Shown here piece by piece: positions 16,831 through 24,833 of a DNA stretch of 64,000 nucleotides. The position numbers and the translations under genes are program-made. The stretch is from positions 1 through 64,000 of the forward strand of contig JALNXE010000008.1 of NCBI GenBank assembly GCA_023230525.1, written 5' to 3'. This DNA comes from Desulfobulbaceae bacterium (GTDB lineage Bacteria > Desulfobacterota > Desulfobulbia > Desulfobulbales > SURF-16). Position 1 is the stretch's first letter. The number at the start of each line of letters is the position of its first letter. The notes beneath the pieces were generated by a model that saw nothing but the letters and a program-made list of their open reading frames with translations, was not told the origin of the DNA and did no database searches.

Positions 16831-18504
16831 TCACCCTCCCGCGGCCAGATGTTCGGCGATGGGGCCGAGCACCGCCACCGGCAGAAACAGCAGTGCGCCG
16901 ATGAAGACCACGCTCCCCAGGATGACGATGCCGAACAGTGGGGTGTCCGTGCGCAGGGTGCCAGCGGTTGCGGGCACCGGTTTTTTAGCGGCCAGCGACC
17001 CGGCGATGGCGAGCGGCAGGACAATCGGCAGGAAGCGGCCCAGCAGCATGACGATGCCGGTCGCCAGGTTCCAGGGCACGGTATTGTCGCCCAGCCCCTC
17101 GAAGCCCGAACCGTTGTTGGCGGCGGCGGAGCTGAATTCATAAAGGATTTCCGAGAAGCCGTGAAAACCGGGGTTGTGCACCGTGGCGGCGCCCCAGGAT
17201 GTTGCCGCGAAAAGGGCCGTTCCCCCCAGGATTAACAGGGGATGCACCAGAATGGCCAGCAGGGCGAATTTCATTTCCCGGGTCTCCACCTTGCGTCCCA
17301 GGTATTCCGGGGTGCGGCCCACCATCATGCCGCTGATGAACACGCCGACAATGATGTAGAGAAACATATTGATCATGCCGACCCCGACCCCGCCGAAGGT
17401 GACATTGAACCACATGCCGATCAGCGCTACGAGTCCGGTGAGGGGGTTGAGGCTGTCGTGCATGCAGTTTACCGATCCGTTGCTGGTGGCGGTGGTCAGC
17501 ACCCCCCAGGTGGGCCCCGCGGCCGTCCCGAAACGCAGCTCCTTGCCTTCCAGATTAGCCGCGGCCGCCACCGGCAATTCTTTGAAGGCCGCCGTGGGAG
17601 CGCTCTCCAGGTAGTTGGCGAAACCGACCTTGACCGCAAGCAGCGCCCCCATCACCAGGAAAACCACGGCGGCGTGGCGCAGCCGGCCGGTGAGGCGGCC
17701 GAACATCCAGACGGAGGCCATGGGCACCAGGATGATGAACATGCATTCGACGATATTGGTGAGGAAGGTGGGGTTTTCAAAGGGATGGGTCGAGTTGGCT
17801 CCGAAGAAGCCGCCACCGTTGGTGCCGAGCTGCTTGATGGCCACCATGGCAGCCACCGGCCCCCGGGCGATGGTCTGGCCCGCGCCTTCAAGGGTTGTGG
17901 CGAACGCTGCGCCGTCCAGGGTCATGACCAGTCCGCCCAGCACCAGAATGGTGGCGCCCGCGGTGGCGAGCGGCAGCAGGATAAGCAGGGTGGCCCGCAG
18001 GAGGTCGCTGTAAAAGTTGCCCAGGCCGGTCCTGCCCGAAAGCCCCCTGGCCAGGGCCGCCAGGGCGGCGATGCCGGTGGCGGCCGAGACGAACTGCAGC
18101 CACATGAGACCGAAGAGCTGGGAAAAGTAGCTCATGGTCACCTCGCCCGCATAGTGCTGCAGGTTGGTGTTGGTGATGAAGGACGCCGCCGTGTTGAAAA
18201 TCAGACTCGGCTCGATGGCGCCTTTGGCGTCTGGATTGAGCGGCAGTTGCTGCTGCAGGGCAAGGACGGCAAAGACCACGGCAAACATCACGGCATTGAA
18301 CAGCAGCAGCGACAGGACATACTGTTGCCAGCTCTGCTCCATGACGATCATTTCCCCGCCAAGCCTCTGCAAAACCGACTCAAGGCGAAAACGAAATCCC
18401 TTTTCTTGCTGCGGCGGGCTCATGGCCCAGGTCATGGTTTTACCCAGCGGCCAGGAGAGCAGAGCCGTGCCTCCCAGCAGGAGGGTTATGAAAAATATCG
18501 ACAT
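16831..18504 (-). CDS. kdpA: K+-transporting ATPase channel-like subunit KdpA
   Basis: Potassium-binding membrane subunit of KdpFABC, derived from a K+ channel fold. 557 residues with many hydrophobic helices and selectivity-filter-like segments such as NGSVNCMHDSLNPLTG, NTNLQHYAGE, QLGTNGGGFFGANSTHPFENP and NNGSGFEGLG. I chose ATG 18504 because GGAGG lies 5 bases upstream and MSIFFITLLLGG begins the first membrane helix. A longer frame from 18531 would add nine residues without such a site. Confidence 0.97.
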   Translation of the reverse strand: MSIFFITLLLGGTALLSWPLGKTMTWAMSPPQQEKGFRFRLESVLQRLGGEMIVMEQSWQQYVLSLLLFNAVMFAVVFAVLALQQQLPLNPDAKGAIEPSLIFNTAASFITNTNLQHYAGEVTMSYFSQLFGLMWLQFVSAATGIAALAALARGLSGRTGLGNFYSDLLRATLLILLPLATAGATILVLGGLVMTLDGAAFATTLEGAGQTIARGPVAAMVAIKQLGTNGGGFFGANSTHPFENPTFLTNIVECMFIILVPMASVWMFGRLTGRLRHAAVVFLVMGALLAVKVGFANYLESAPTAAFKELPVAAAANLEGKELRFGTAAGPTWGVLTTATSNGSVNCMHDSLNPLTGLVALIGMWFNVTFGGVGVGMINMFLYIIVGVFISGMMVGRTPEYLGRKVETREMKFALLAILVHPLLILGGTALFAATSWGAATVHNPGFHGFSEILYEFSSAAANNGSGFEGLGDNTVPWNLATGIVMLLGRFLPIVLPLAIAGSLAAKKPVPATAGTLRTDTPLFGIVILGSVVFIGALLFLPVAVLGPIAEHLAAGG

Positions 18505-18555
18505 GTTTACCTCCGTAAAACCGTTGTTCAATACTATACCGTTACAATCTGAAAT

Positions 18556-18636
18556 CTAAAAACGTTCGGGGGCGATGATGGCGTAGACGAGATACGCCAT
18601 GCACAGCACCAGGGTAATCGCTGCCAGATAGAGCAT
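18556..18636 (-). CDS. kdpF: KdpF small membrane subunit
   Basis: A 26-codon gene between the upstream small ORF and kdpA. The peptide is one hydrophobic helix ending YLVYAIIAPERF, matching the YLVYAL...E.F end of known KdpF peptides that stabilise the pump. GGAGG lies 6 bases before the ATG. The product is too short for routine gene calling, but its position (directly before kdpA), start site and C-terminal motif support it strongly. Confidence 0.92.
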   Translation of the reverse strand: MLYLAAITLVLCMAYLVYAIIAPERF

Positions 18637-18661
18637 GTTTGCCTCCTATTGTGAGTGGCCG

Positions 18662-18745
18662 TCAAATTTTGTCGCAGGCCGTGGTCAGCAGGGCCAGGCC
18701 GATGAAAATGAGCAGGCCGAGCATGAAATAGACCGTCAACATCAT
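18662..18745 (-). CDS. 27-residue membrane peptide of the kdp operon
   Basis: A 27-codon ORF with AGGAG 6 bases before ATG 18745 (a second ATG follows at 18742). It overlaps the stop of the preceding kinase gene by 4 bases (ATGA), so translation is coupled. The peptide is one hydrophobic helix (YFMLGLLIFIGLALL) ending in TTACDKI. Small peptides ending in Cys-[Asp/Glu]-Arg/Lys-hydrophobic are often encoded just before kdpF in other bacteria. The role is unknown; it may be an accessory of the pump or a link between kinase and pump. Confidence 0.75.
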   Translation of the reverse strand: MMLTVYFMLGLLIFIGLALLTTACDKI

Positions 18746-20595
18746 GATAGACTCCTTTGCGGTTTGTCCGGGGTTTTGCCGAGAGGCAGGGTGAAACGGA
18801 AAATCGACCCCTTGCCGATTTCGCTGGCCGCGTTCACCTCTCCGCCATGGGCCCTGATGATCTCCCTTACCATGGAAAGCCCCAGACCGACGCCGGATTC
18901 GTCCTCCTGGCCGGGAACCCGGTAGAACTGCTCGAACAGATTGCTCAGGTGCTCCGGGGCAATTCCCTTGCCGGTATCCTCGACGAAAAAGGCCACCTGA
19001 TCCGGTTCCCGGTAAGCCCGGGCAGTCACCGAGCCGCCCGGGCTGGTGAAACGGAGGGCGTTTGACAGCAGATCCGCAAAGACCTGGCGGATTTTTCCGG
19101 CGTCCGCCATGACCTCGGGCAGGTCGTCCGGAACGTCATTTACCATGGTTACTCCTTTTTCCCTGGCCTCGACCAGGAATGGCTCGATGGCATCCCGGAC
19201 AAGGGCCTGGGGCGACACAGGCTCGAGGGACACCTGGGTCTTTCCCGATTCGATCCGGATCAGATCGAGCAACCCGTCCAGGATGCGGACCAGCTTCTCG
19301 CTGTCGTCACGGGCGGCAAGGAGCAGTTCGGTCTGCTTGTCATTGAGGGGGCCGATCCTTTCCTCCAGCAGGAGATGGACAGACAAGCCAAGCGAGGTCA
19401 GCGGGGTTTTCAGCTGATGGGAAACGGCGGATACCACGTCAAGCTTCTCCTTCAGTTGCTCATGCCCCTGGGTGACGTCTTCCAGAATCAAGGCCACCCC
19501 GGTTGATTCCCGATGTTCCGGGTCAAGAGGTATGGGGACGGCCAGGGGCTGAAACAGATACTGGCGGCTCTCCATGAGGCGCTGGCCGCCGCCGTTTAAG
19601 GGAGCACCCTCGATGATGCGTCCTTCGTCCAGGGCCTGGCGGATCAGGGGAAGCAGCCATGCATAGCCAAGATCGGCCGCCAGGATTCCCGGTTTGAAGC
19701 CGAAATCCCGGTCCGCGGTCCTGGTGGCGAGCTCCACCCTGCCCTCCAGGTCGAGCACTGCTATGGCGGTCGGCAGGGCCTTGAACACCTCTTCCGTGGC
19801 CAGGCGGGTCCGCATCAGGTTTACCCTGTCCTTTTTGCGCACCTGGCGCAGGGCGGCGGTCATTTCGTTAAAGGATTGCGAAAGAAGTCCGATCTCGTCG
19901 CCGGAAGAGGCTTCCAGCCCGAGATCGAGATTGCCGCGGCGGATTTCGGTGGTGGATTCAATCAGGCGATTGATGGGCCGCAGTATCCATCTGCGGACAA
20001 GGTGGCTGAAGAGAAGAGCCAGGAACGCCGCCGTGATGATTGCCGCCAACATGCGCTGTTGGGCGGTAGTCGCCAGGCGCCGGGCGGCGTTGTTCGCCTC
20101 GTTCATGTTGGTCTGGTTCATGAGCAGGACTTCCTGGGCTTTTTCCTTCATCTCCGTAAACAGGGGCTGCAGGATGGAAAAGTAGTCGGCCCGCCGTGCC
20201 TCGGCAGGGCGATCGGGCCGGGTCACCTGCGGGATGGCGGTGGTGTAGTCCGCAAAGAGGTTTTTTATCCGCTCCATCCTCTCCCGTTCTCCCGGCAGGG
20301 TGATATTGTCGAGTTCCCTCTCCAGGGCCGCGCGGAATTCGGGGGTGTATGCCTCGATCAGACGGTTACCCTCCTCCTGGTTGCCGGCAAGGGTAAAGAG
20401 GATGCCGCTGTCCATCCGTTCCAGGGCTTCCTTCATGTCCTGGCAGGCTACCACGCTGCGGTAATTTTCCTTCAGTATCACATCGATGGCGTTGCCCAGG
20501 TCATCGATCTGGGCCATGGTCAGCATGCCGATGGCCGCGACGGCCACGAGCAGCCCGCCGAAGCCGAACATGATTTTTTGTCTGATGCCGATCAT
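18742..20595 (-). CDS. KinB-like sensor histidine kinase (upstream of kdpFABC)
   Basis: Inner-membrane kinase of 617 residues and a close architectural match to the kinase at 10993-12828. Order: TM1 about 9-28; periplasmic helical sensor with ENYRSVVACQDM...LERMDSGILF; TM2 about 183-200; HAMP to about 252; PAS-like about 260-380; HisKA with His393 in VSHQLKTPLTSLG; HATPase with LLSNALRF, DTGKGIAP and GVGLGLSMVREII. GGAGGG lies 8 bases before ATG 20595. It is preceded by an AlgB-like activator and followed with a 4-base overlap by the kdp genes, so it is probably the dedicated sensor of the operon. KinB-AlgB is a known kinase-regulator pair in Pseudomonas; the signal here is unknown. Confidence 0.93.
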   Translation of the reverse strand: MIGIRQKIMFGFGGLLVAVAAIGMLTMAQIDDLGNAIDVILKENYRSVVACQDMKEALERMDSGILFTLAGNQEEGNRLIEAYTPEFRAALERELDNITLPGERERMERIKNLFADYTTAIPQVTRPDRPAEARRADYFSILQPLFTEMKEKAQEVLLMNQTNMNEANNAARRLATTAQQRMLAAIITAAFLALLFSHLVRRWILRPINRLIESTTEIRRGNLDLGLEASSGDEIGLLSQSFNEMTAALRQVRKKDRVNLMRTRLATEEVFKALPTAIAVLDLEGRVELATRTADRDFGFKPGILAADLGYAWLLPLIRQALDEGRIIEGAPLNGGGQRLMESRQYLFQPLAVPIPLDPEHRESTGVALILEDVTQGHEQLKEKLDVVSAVSHQLKTPLTSLGLSVHLLLEERIGPLNDKQTELLLAARDDSEKLVRILDGLLDLIRIESGKTQVSLEPVSPQALVRDAIEPFLVEAREKGVTMVNDVPDDLPEVMADAGKIRQVFADLLSNALRFTSPGGSVTARAYREPDQVAFFVEDTGKGIAPEHLSNLFEQFYRVPGQEDESGVGLGLSMVREIIRAHGGEVNAASEIGKGSIFRFTLPLGKTPDKPQRSLS

Positions 20596-20701
20596 AAGCT
20601 TGACCCTCCAGGCCCTGCTAAAAGCACAAGCTATGCCATGCTCACAAATAACGTTTTTTCAATAAGATAGAGGCAACTCCAGAGGCGGGTGTCTTGCGAT
20701 A

Positions 20702-20718
20702 GGCAAGGATGTTGCCAA
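20702..20718 (-). promoter_or_regulatory. Sigma-54 (-24/-12) promoter for the kinase-kdp operon
   Basis: On the minus strand the sequence reads TTGGCAACATCCTTGCC, which fits YTGGCACGRNNNTTGCW with exact GG-to-GC spacing and both invariant GG and GC present. It lies about 107 bases before the kinase start, giving a predicted transcript start near 20691. The gene just upstream encodes a sigma-54 activator of the NtrC/AlgB type, which makes functional use plausible. Confidence 0.7.
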
Positions 20719-20723
20719 AACAA

Positions 20724-20740
20724 CCTTGCAAAGTGCAAGG
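20724..20740 (-). promoter_or_regulatory. Palindrome between activator gene and -24/-12 promoter
   Basis: CCTTGCA and TGCAAGG arms with a 3-base spacer lie 27 bases after the activator stop and 5 bases upstream of the -24/-12 promoter. On the minus strand the stem is followed by TTGTTTT, so it could be a weak intrinsic terminator for the activator gene. It could also be a binding site for a repressor or for the activator itself, although it lies closer to the promoter than usual sigma-54 enhancers. Confidence 0.45.
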
Positions 20741-20767
20741 TAAGGGAAAGACGGCAAAAAGGCTGGA

Positions 20768-22099
20768 TCAAATGCCATATTGTTTCCGTTTGCGCCAGAG
20801 GGTGGCCTGGTCGATGCCCAGGATGTCCGCCGCTTCCTGGAGTGAGGCGGTGGAGGCCATGACCCTTCTGATGTGCAGCTCTTCAATGGTGGATAACGGC
20901 GCTTTGTCGCCGATGGCGGGGGTGCCGGCGGTGGGGGCGATATTGCCGGGCAGGTCGGTTTTGCCGAGCATTTCCCCGCCTCCCAGGATCACGGCCCGTT
21001 CAATGGTGTTGCGCAGCTCGCGGACATTGCCGGGCCACATATGATATGTCAGTGCCTCTTGGGCCTCTCCGGTGAAACCAAGGAACGTCTTGTGGTTGGT
21101 CCGGCAGAAATACGCAAGAAAATCCGCGGCAAGGGGCATGATGTCTTCCTGCCGCTCCCGGAGCGGGGGGATGGTCAGGTTGATCACGTTGAGCCGGTAG
21201 AACAGATCTTCCCGGAAGCGGCCCGCGGCCACCCGTTTTTCCAGATCGGCGTTGGTTGCGGCGAGGATACGCACATCCGCCTTGCGGGGCGTTGCATCAC
21301 CGAGGCGCTCATATTCCTTGTCCTGGATAAAGCGCAGTAATTTCGCCTGCACCGCCGGGGCCATGTCCCCGATCTCGTCCAGGAAGAGGGTGCCGCCCTC
21401 ACAGGCCGCGATCCGCCCGGGATTGTCCCGGCTTGCCCCGGTGAACGCCCCCTTGACATGGCCGAACAGCTCACTCTCCAGGAGATCGGACGGCACCGCC
21501 GGACACGGCACCACCGCCATGGATTTCGCTGAGCGCGGACTCCAGTGATGAATGGCCCTGGCAAAGACGGATTTACCCGTGCCGCTTTCCCCCTGGAGCA
21601 GGACAATCGCCTCCGAAGCCGCGGCCTTTCTGGCAATCCCGATCACTCGCTGCATGCCGGCGTTTCTGCTCTGGAGCCGGTCTTCCGGGCCAAGCCGCTG
21701 CATGTCTTCCCTCAGGGCGGCGATCTCTGTTTCCAATTCCCGCATCTTGCCGATGCGGCGGGCGGCAAGTTTGACCTGAGCCGGGGTGAAGGGTTTGGCG
21801 ATGTAATCGGTGGCGCCTCGCCTGATCGCTGCCACGGCGCTTTCGATGGAGGCGTGTGCCGTAATGACCACGATCTTGGTCCAGGGCGAATCCGACAGCA
21901 GGACGGGAATTAAATCCATCCCGTCCTGCTCGCCGAGTCTGAGGTCCAGGAAAGCCAGGTCAAAGGCTCGCCTCCCGGCCTCCGCAATGGCATCAGCGGG
22001 ATTGCTCACCGCAATGACCGTATGCCCTTCCGCCGCCAGACAATACGAGAGGGTCTTGCGGATGTTGGCCTCATCGTCGATGATCAATATATTCAGCAT
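20768..22099 (-). CDS. AlgB/NtrC-type sigma-54-dependent response regulator
   Basis: DNA-binding activator that opens sigma-54 promoters when phosphorylated. 443 residues: receiver domain 1-115 (IIDDEANIR, phospho-Asp in AFLDLRLGEQDG), AAA+ domain about 130-365 with Walker A GESGTGKS, the sigma-54 contact loop GAFTGA, Walker B GTLFLDEIGDM and R-finger region NVINLTIPPLRERQEDI, then a Fis-type helix-turn-helix (LQEAADILGIDQATLWRKRKQ). I chose ATG 22099; an in-frame TTG at 22111 would add four residues. Its likely partner is the KinB-like kinase 172 bases downstream, and the likely target is the -24/-12 site between them. Confidence 0.94.
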   Translation of the reverse strand: MLNILIIDDEANIRKTLSYCLAAEGHTVIAVSNPADAIAEAGRRAFDLAFLDLRLGEQDGMDLIPVLLSDSPWTKIVVITAHASIESAVAAIRRGATDYIAKPFTPAQVKLAARRIGKMRELETEIAALREDMQRLGPEDRLQSRNAGMQRVIGIARKAAASEAIVLLQGESGTGKSVFARAIHHWSPRSAKSMAVVPCPAVPSDLLESELFGHVKGAFTGASRDNPGRIAACEGGTLFLDEIGDMAPAVQAKLLRFIQDKEYERLGDATPRKADVRILAATNADLEKRVAAGRFREDLFYRLNVINLTIPPLRERQEDIMPLAADFLAYFCRTNHKTFLGFTGEAQEALTYHMWPGNVRELRNTIERAVILGGGEMLGKTDLPGNIAPTAGTPAIGDKAPLSTIEELHIRRVMASTASLQEAADILGIDQATLWRKRKQYGI

Positions 22100-22332
22100 G
22101 CTCTGCCCCAATTCTCTTACAAACTGTCCTGATTTGCCAATTTACATCTTTCTCCGCGTTATCATATCATTTTTTTCTGCAGAGCATGAATTGCCGAAAA
22201 CCGGATAACCCCGTCTGCCGGAAAATTTCCCTGCCTGCTCAGTTGCCATTTATTTTTCATAACAAATAATGTATGCTTTTTCAATCGTCATGAACATGGA
22301 GCTTTTAATCGTGAATTCCAAGAGGTATCATC

Positions 22333-23238
22333 ATGAAAACAGGGATAATCGGACTGGGCAGAATGGGAATGAACATGGCGCGCCGGCTCATACAGGGCGG
22401 CCAGCAGGTGGTTGCCTATAACCGCAGCCCGGACAAGACGGAAGAGCTCGTCAAAGAAGGGGCGGAAGGCGCTTTTTCCCTGCAGGAGCTGGCGGAAAAG
22501 CTCGATGAGCGGCCCAAGGTGGTGTGGCTCATGCTGCCGGCCGGCAAGGTGATTGACGAACATCTGGAGAAGCTGCGCAATATCCTTGCCCCGGGCGACA
22601 TCATCGTTGAGGGGGGCAACAGCAGGTACCGGGATGATATCCGCCGGGCCGCCTATCTGAAGGGCGCGGGCATTCATTTTGTCGATGCCGGGGTGAGCGG
22701 CGGCATCTGGGGACTCTCGGTCGGCTACTGCACCATGGTGGGTGGCGATGAGAAGATTTTTGCCTATCTTGAGCCTGTTTTCAAGGCCCTGGCCCCGGCA
22801 GACGGTTATCTCTACTGCGGTCCCACCGGGGCCGGCCATTTTGTCAAGATGATCCATAACGGCATTGAGTATGGTATGATGCAGGCCTATGGCGAAGGTT
22901 TTGCCCTGCTGGAGGCCTCGCCCTATGCCGAACACCTTGATTTCAAAAAGGTTTCCCATCTGTGGAACCAGGGCAGCGTGGTCCGGTCCTGGCTGCTTGA
23001 ACTGCTGGAGGAGGCCTTTGCCGGGGATCCCAGGCTTGATGCCTTGCAGGGGTATGTGGATGATTCCGGTGAGGGCCGCTGGACCGTGGAAGAGGCCATT
23101 GCCAGCGGGGTCAGCGCGCCGGTCATCACCATGGCGCTCTTTGCGCGTTTCCAATCGCGCAAGGAAAATGCCTTTGAAAACAAGGTGCTGGCTGCTCTGC
23201 GACGGGAGTTCGGCGGCCATGCGGTGAAGAAGGTGTGA
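22333..23238 (+). CDS. gnd: 6-phosphogluconate dehydrogenase (decarboxylating), short form
   Basis: Converts 6-phosphogluconate to ribulose-5-phosphate and CO2 with NAD(P)H. The 301-residue protein is the short type. It has the Rossmann start GIIGLGRMGMNMARRL, IVEGGNSRYRDD, the substrate motif DAGVSGGIWG and catalytic Lys-containing GPTGAGHFVKMIHNGIEY. Short forms are often NAD-preferring, but cofactor choice is not decided here. AGAGG precedes ATG 22333. The gene is divergent from the sigma-54 regulator and leads the zwf-GH15 set. Confidence 0.95.
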   Translation: MKTGIIGLGRMGMNMARRLIQGGQQVVAYNRSPDKTEELVKEGAEGAFSLQELAEKLDERPKVVWLMLPAGKVIDEHLEKLRNILAPGDIIVEGGNSRYRDDIRRAAYLKGAGIHFVDAGVSGGIWGLSVGYCTMVGGDEKIFAYLEPVFKALAPADGYLYCGPTGAGHFVKMIHNGIEYGMMQAYGEGFALLEASPYAEHLDFKKVSHLWNQGSVVRSWLLELLEEAFAGDPRLDALQGYVDDSGEGRWTVEEAIASGVSAPVITMALFARFQSRKENAFENKVLAALRREFGGHAVKKV

Positions 23239-23279
23239 ATTATGAGTGTAATGGCTTCAGTGATCCTGTAAGAGGCAAT

Positions 23280-24833
23280 ATGGAAACGAACGTAATCAAA
23301 GAAAAGATAAGCAGTGAGAAAGGCAGCTGCGGTTGCCTGACGGCGGCTGATCTGGACCCCTGCATCATCGTTATTTTCGGGGCATCCGGCGATCTGACGG
23401 CCCGCAAGCTCATTCCCGCCCTCTATCATATGTATCTGACCGGCTCCCTGCCTGAGCCGGTTGCCATCGTCGGCTGCGCCCGGACCCCTTTCAGCGGTGA
23501 TGAATTCCGCAGTCGGATGAAAGAGGCCTGCGCGGGCAACGGCAAGTCCGACATGTCGCCCTGGCCCGAGTTCGCCGCCTTGCTTTTTTACCGGCAGCTG
23601 GCCTATGACTCGGAAAAATCCTTCCGGGAACTGGCCGCTTATCTCGATGAGCTGGACCGGCAGCGGGGCACCGGGGGCAACCTGATTTTTGATCTCGCCC
23701 TGCCGCCCTCTCTTTATCCGGTGGTGGCCGGAATGCTCGGCCGGGTGGGGCTTGCCGTTCAGCATAATGATAATCGGGGCTGGTCCCGCATCGTGGTGGA
23801 AAAGCCCTTTGGCCGGGATCTGGACAGCGCACTGGACCTTGACCGGACCCTGCATGAGCATTTCCAGGAGGAACAGATTTTCCGCATCGATCATTACCTG
23901 GCCAAGGAGACGGTGCAGAACATCCTGATGTTCCGCTTTGCCAATGCCATTTTTGAACCGATCTGGAACCGCGGTTTCATCGATTATGTGGGCATCATGG
24001 CGGCCGAGAAACTGGGGGTGGAGAACCGGGCCGGCTACTATGAACAGGCCGGGGTCATCCGCGATATGTTCCAGAATCACATGCTGCAGCTCCTGTCCCT
24101 TATCGCCATGGAACCCCCCTCCCATTTTGCCTCGGAGCGGGTGCGCGATGAAAAGGCCAAGCTGTTCCGCTCGATCCGGCCCTTTTCCCGCAGGGAAGGC
24201 GAGGTGGTGCTGGGGCAGTATGGCCCGGGCCTGCTGGACGGCAAAGAGGTCCGGGGCTATCGCCAGGAACCGGGGGTAGCGGCGGACTCGCTGATCCCCA
24301 CCTTTGCCCTGATGCGCTTTTATGTGGAGAACTGGCGCTGGCAGGGGGTGCCGTTCTGGCTGGTGTCCGGCAAGCGCATGGCCGGCAAGCAGACCCGGAT
24401 CATCATCCAGTTCAAGGAGGTGCCCCACTCCATCTTCCGGGATGTGCTCGGGGAAAAGGTTGTCCCCAACCGGCTGGTGCTGGGAATCTATCCGGAGGAG
24501 GGGATCAGCCTCACCTTTCAGACCAAGAATCCCGGCCCCAGGGTCTGCCTGCGGCCCATGACCATGGATTTCCGCTATGACACCAGTCCGCTGCTGGACG
24601 CCTATGAAAAGGTGCTGCTGGACTGCATTCTCGGCGACCATCTGCTGTTCTGGCGGCAGGACGGCATCGAGCAGACCTGGAGAATTCTCACCCCCATATT
24701 GAATGAATGCGAACATTGCCAGGGACGTGCGCAGCAGCTCTATCCTTACCCGGCCGGCAGCTGGGGGCCGGAGGCGGCCAGGGAGCAGGTGGATAAGATC
24801 CGTGACCGCAGAGAGGTGAAAAGTGCCCCGTGA
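23280..24833 (+). CDS. zwf: Glucose-6-phosphate 1-dehydrogenase
   Basis: First enzyme of the oxidative pentose phosphate route; oxidises glucose-6-phosphate to 6-phosphogluconolactone with NAD(P)+. 517 residues with the nucleotide motif IFGASGDLTARKL, EKPFGRDL, and the active-site stretch FRIDHYLAKETVQN with its catalytic His nearby. I chose ATG 23280 (AGAGG upstream). An in-frame GTG at 23235 overlaps the gnd stop and would add 15 residues not typical of the family. 6-phosphogluconolactonase is not encoded nearby. Confidence 0.95.
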   Translation: METNVIKEKISSEKGSCGCLTAADLDPCIIVIFGASGDLTARKLIPALYHMYLTGSLPEPVAIVGCARTPFSGDEFRSRMKEACAGNGKSDMSPWPEFAALLFYRQLAYDSEKSFRELAAYLDELDRQRGTGGNLIFDLALPPSLYPVVAGMLGRVGLAVQHNDNRGWSRIVVEKPFGRDLDSALDLDRTLHEHFQEEQIFRIDHYLAKETVQNILMFRFANAIFEPIWNRGFIDYVGIMAAEKLGVENRAGYYEQAGVIRDMFQNHMLQLLSLIAMEPPSHFASERVRDEKAKLFRSIRPFSRREGEVVLGQYGPGLLDGKEVRGYRQEPGVAADSLIPTFALMRFYVENWRWQGVPFWLVSGKRMAGKQTRIIIQFKEVPHSIFRDVLGEKVVPNRLVLGIYPEEGISLTFQTKNPGPRVCLRPMTMDFRYDTSPLLDAYEKVLLDCILGDHLLFWRQDGIEQTWRILTPILNECEHCQGRAQQLYPYPAGSWGPEAAREQVDKIRDRREVKSAP

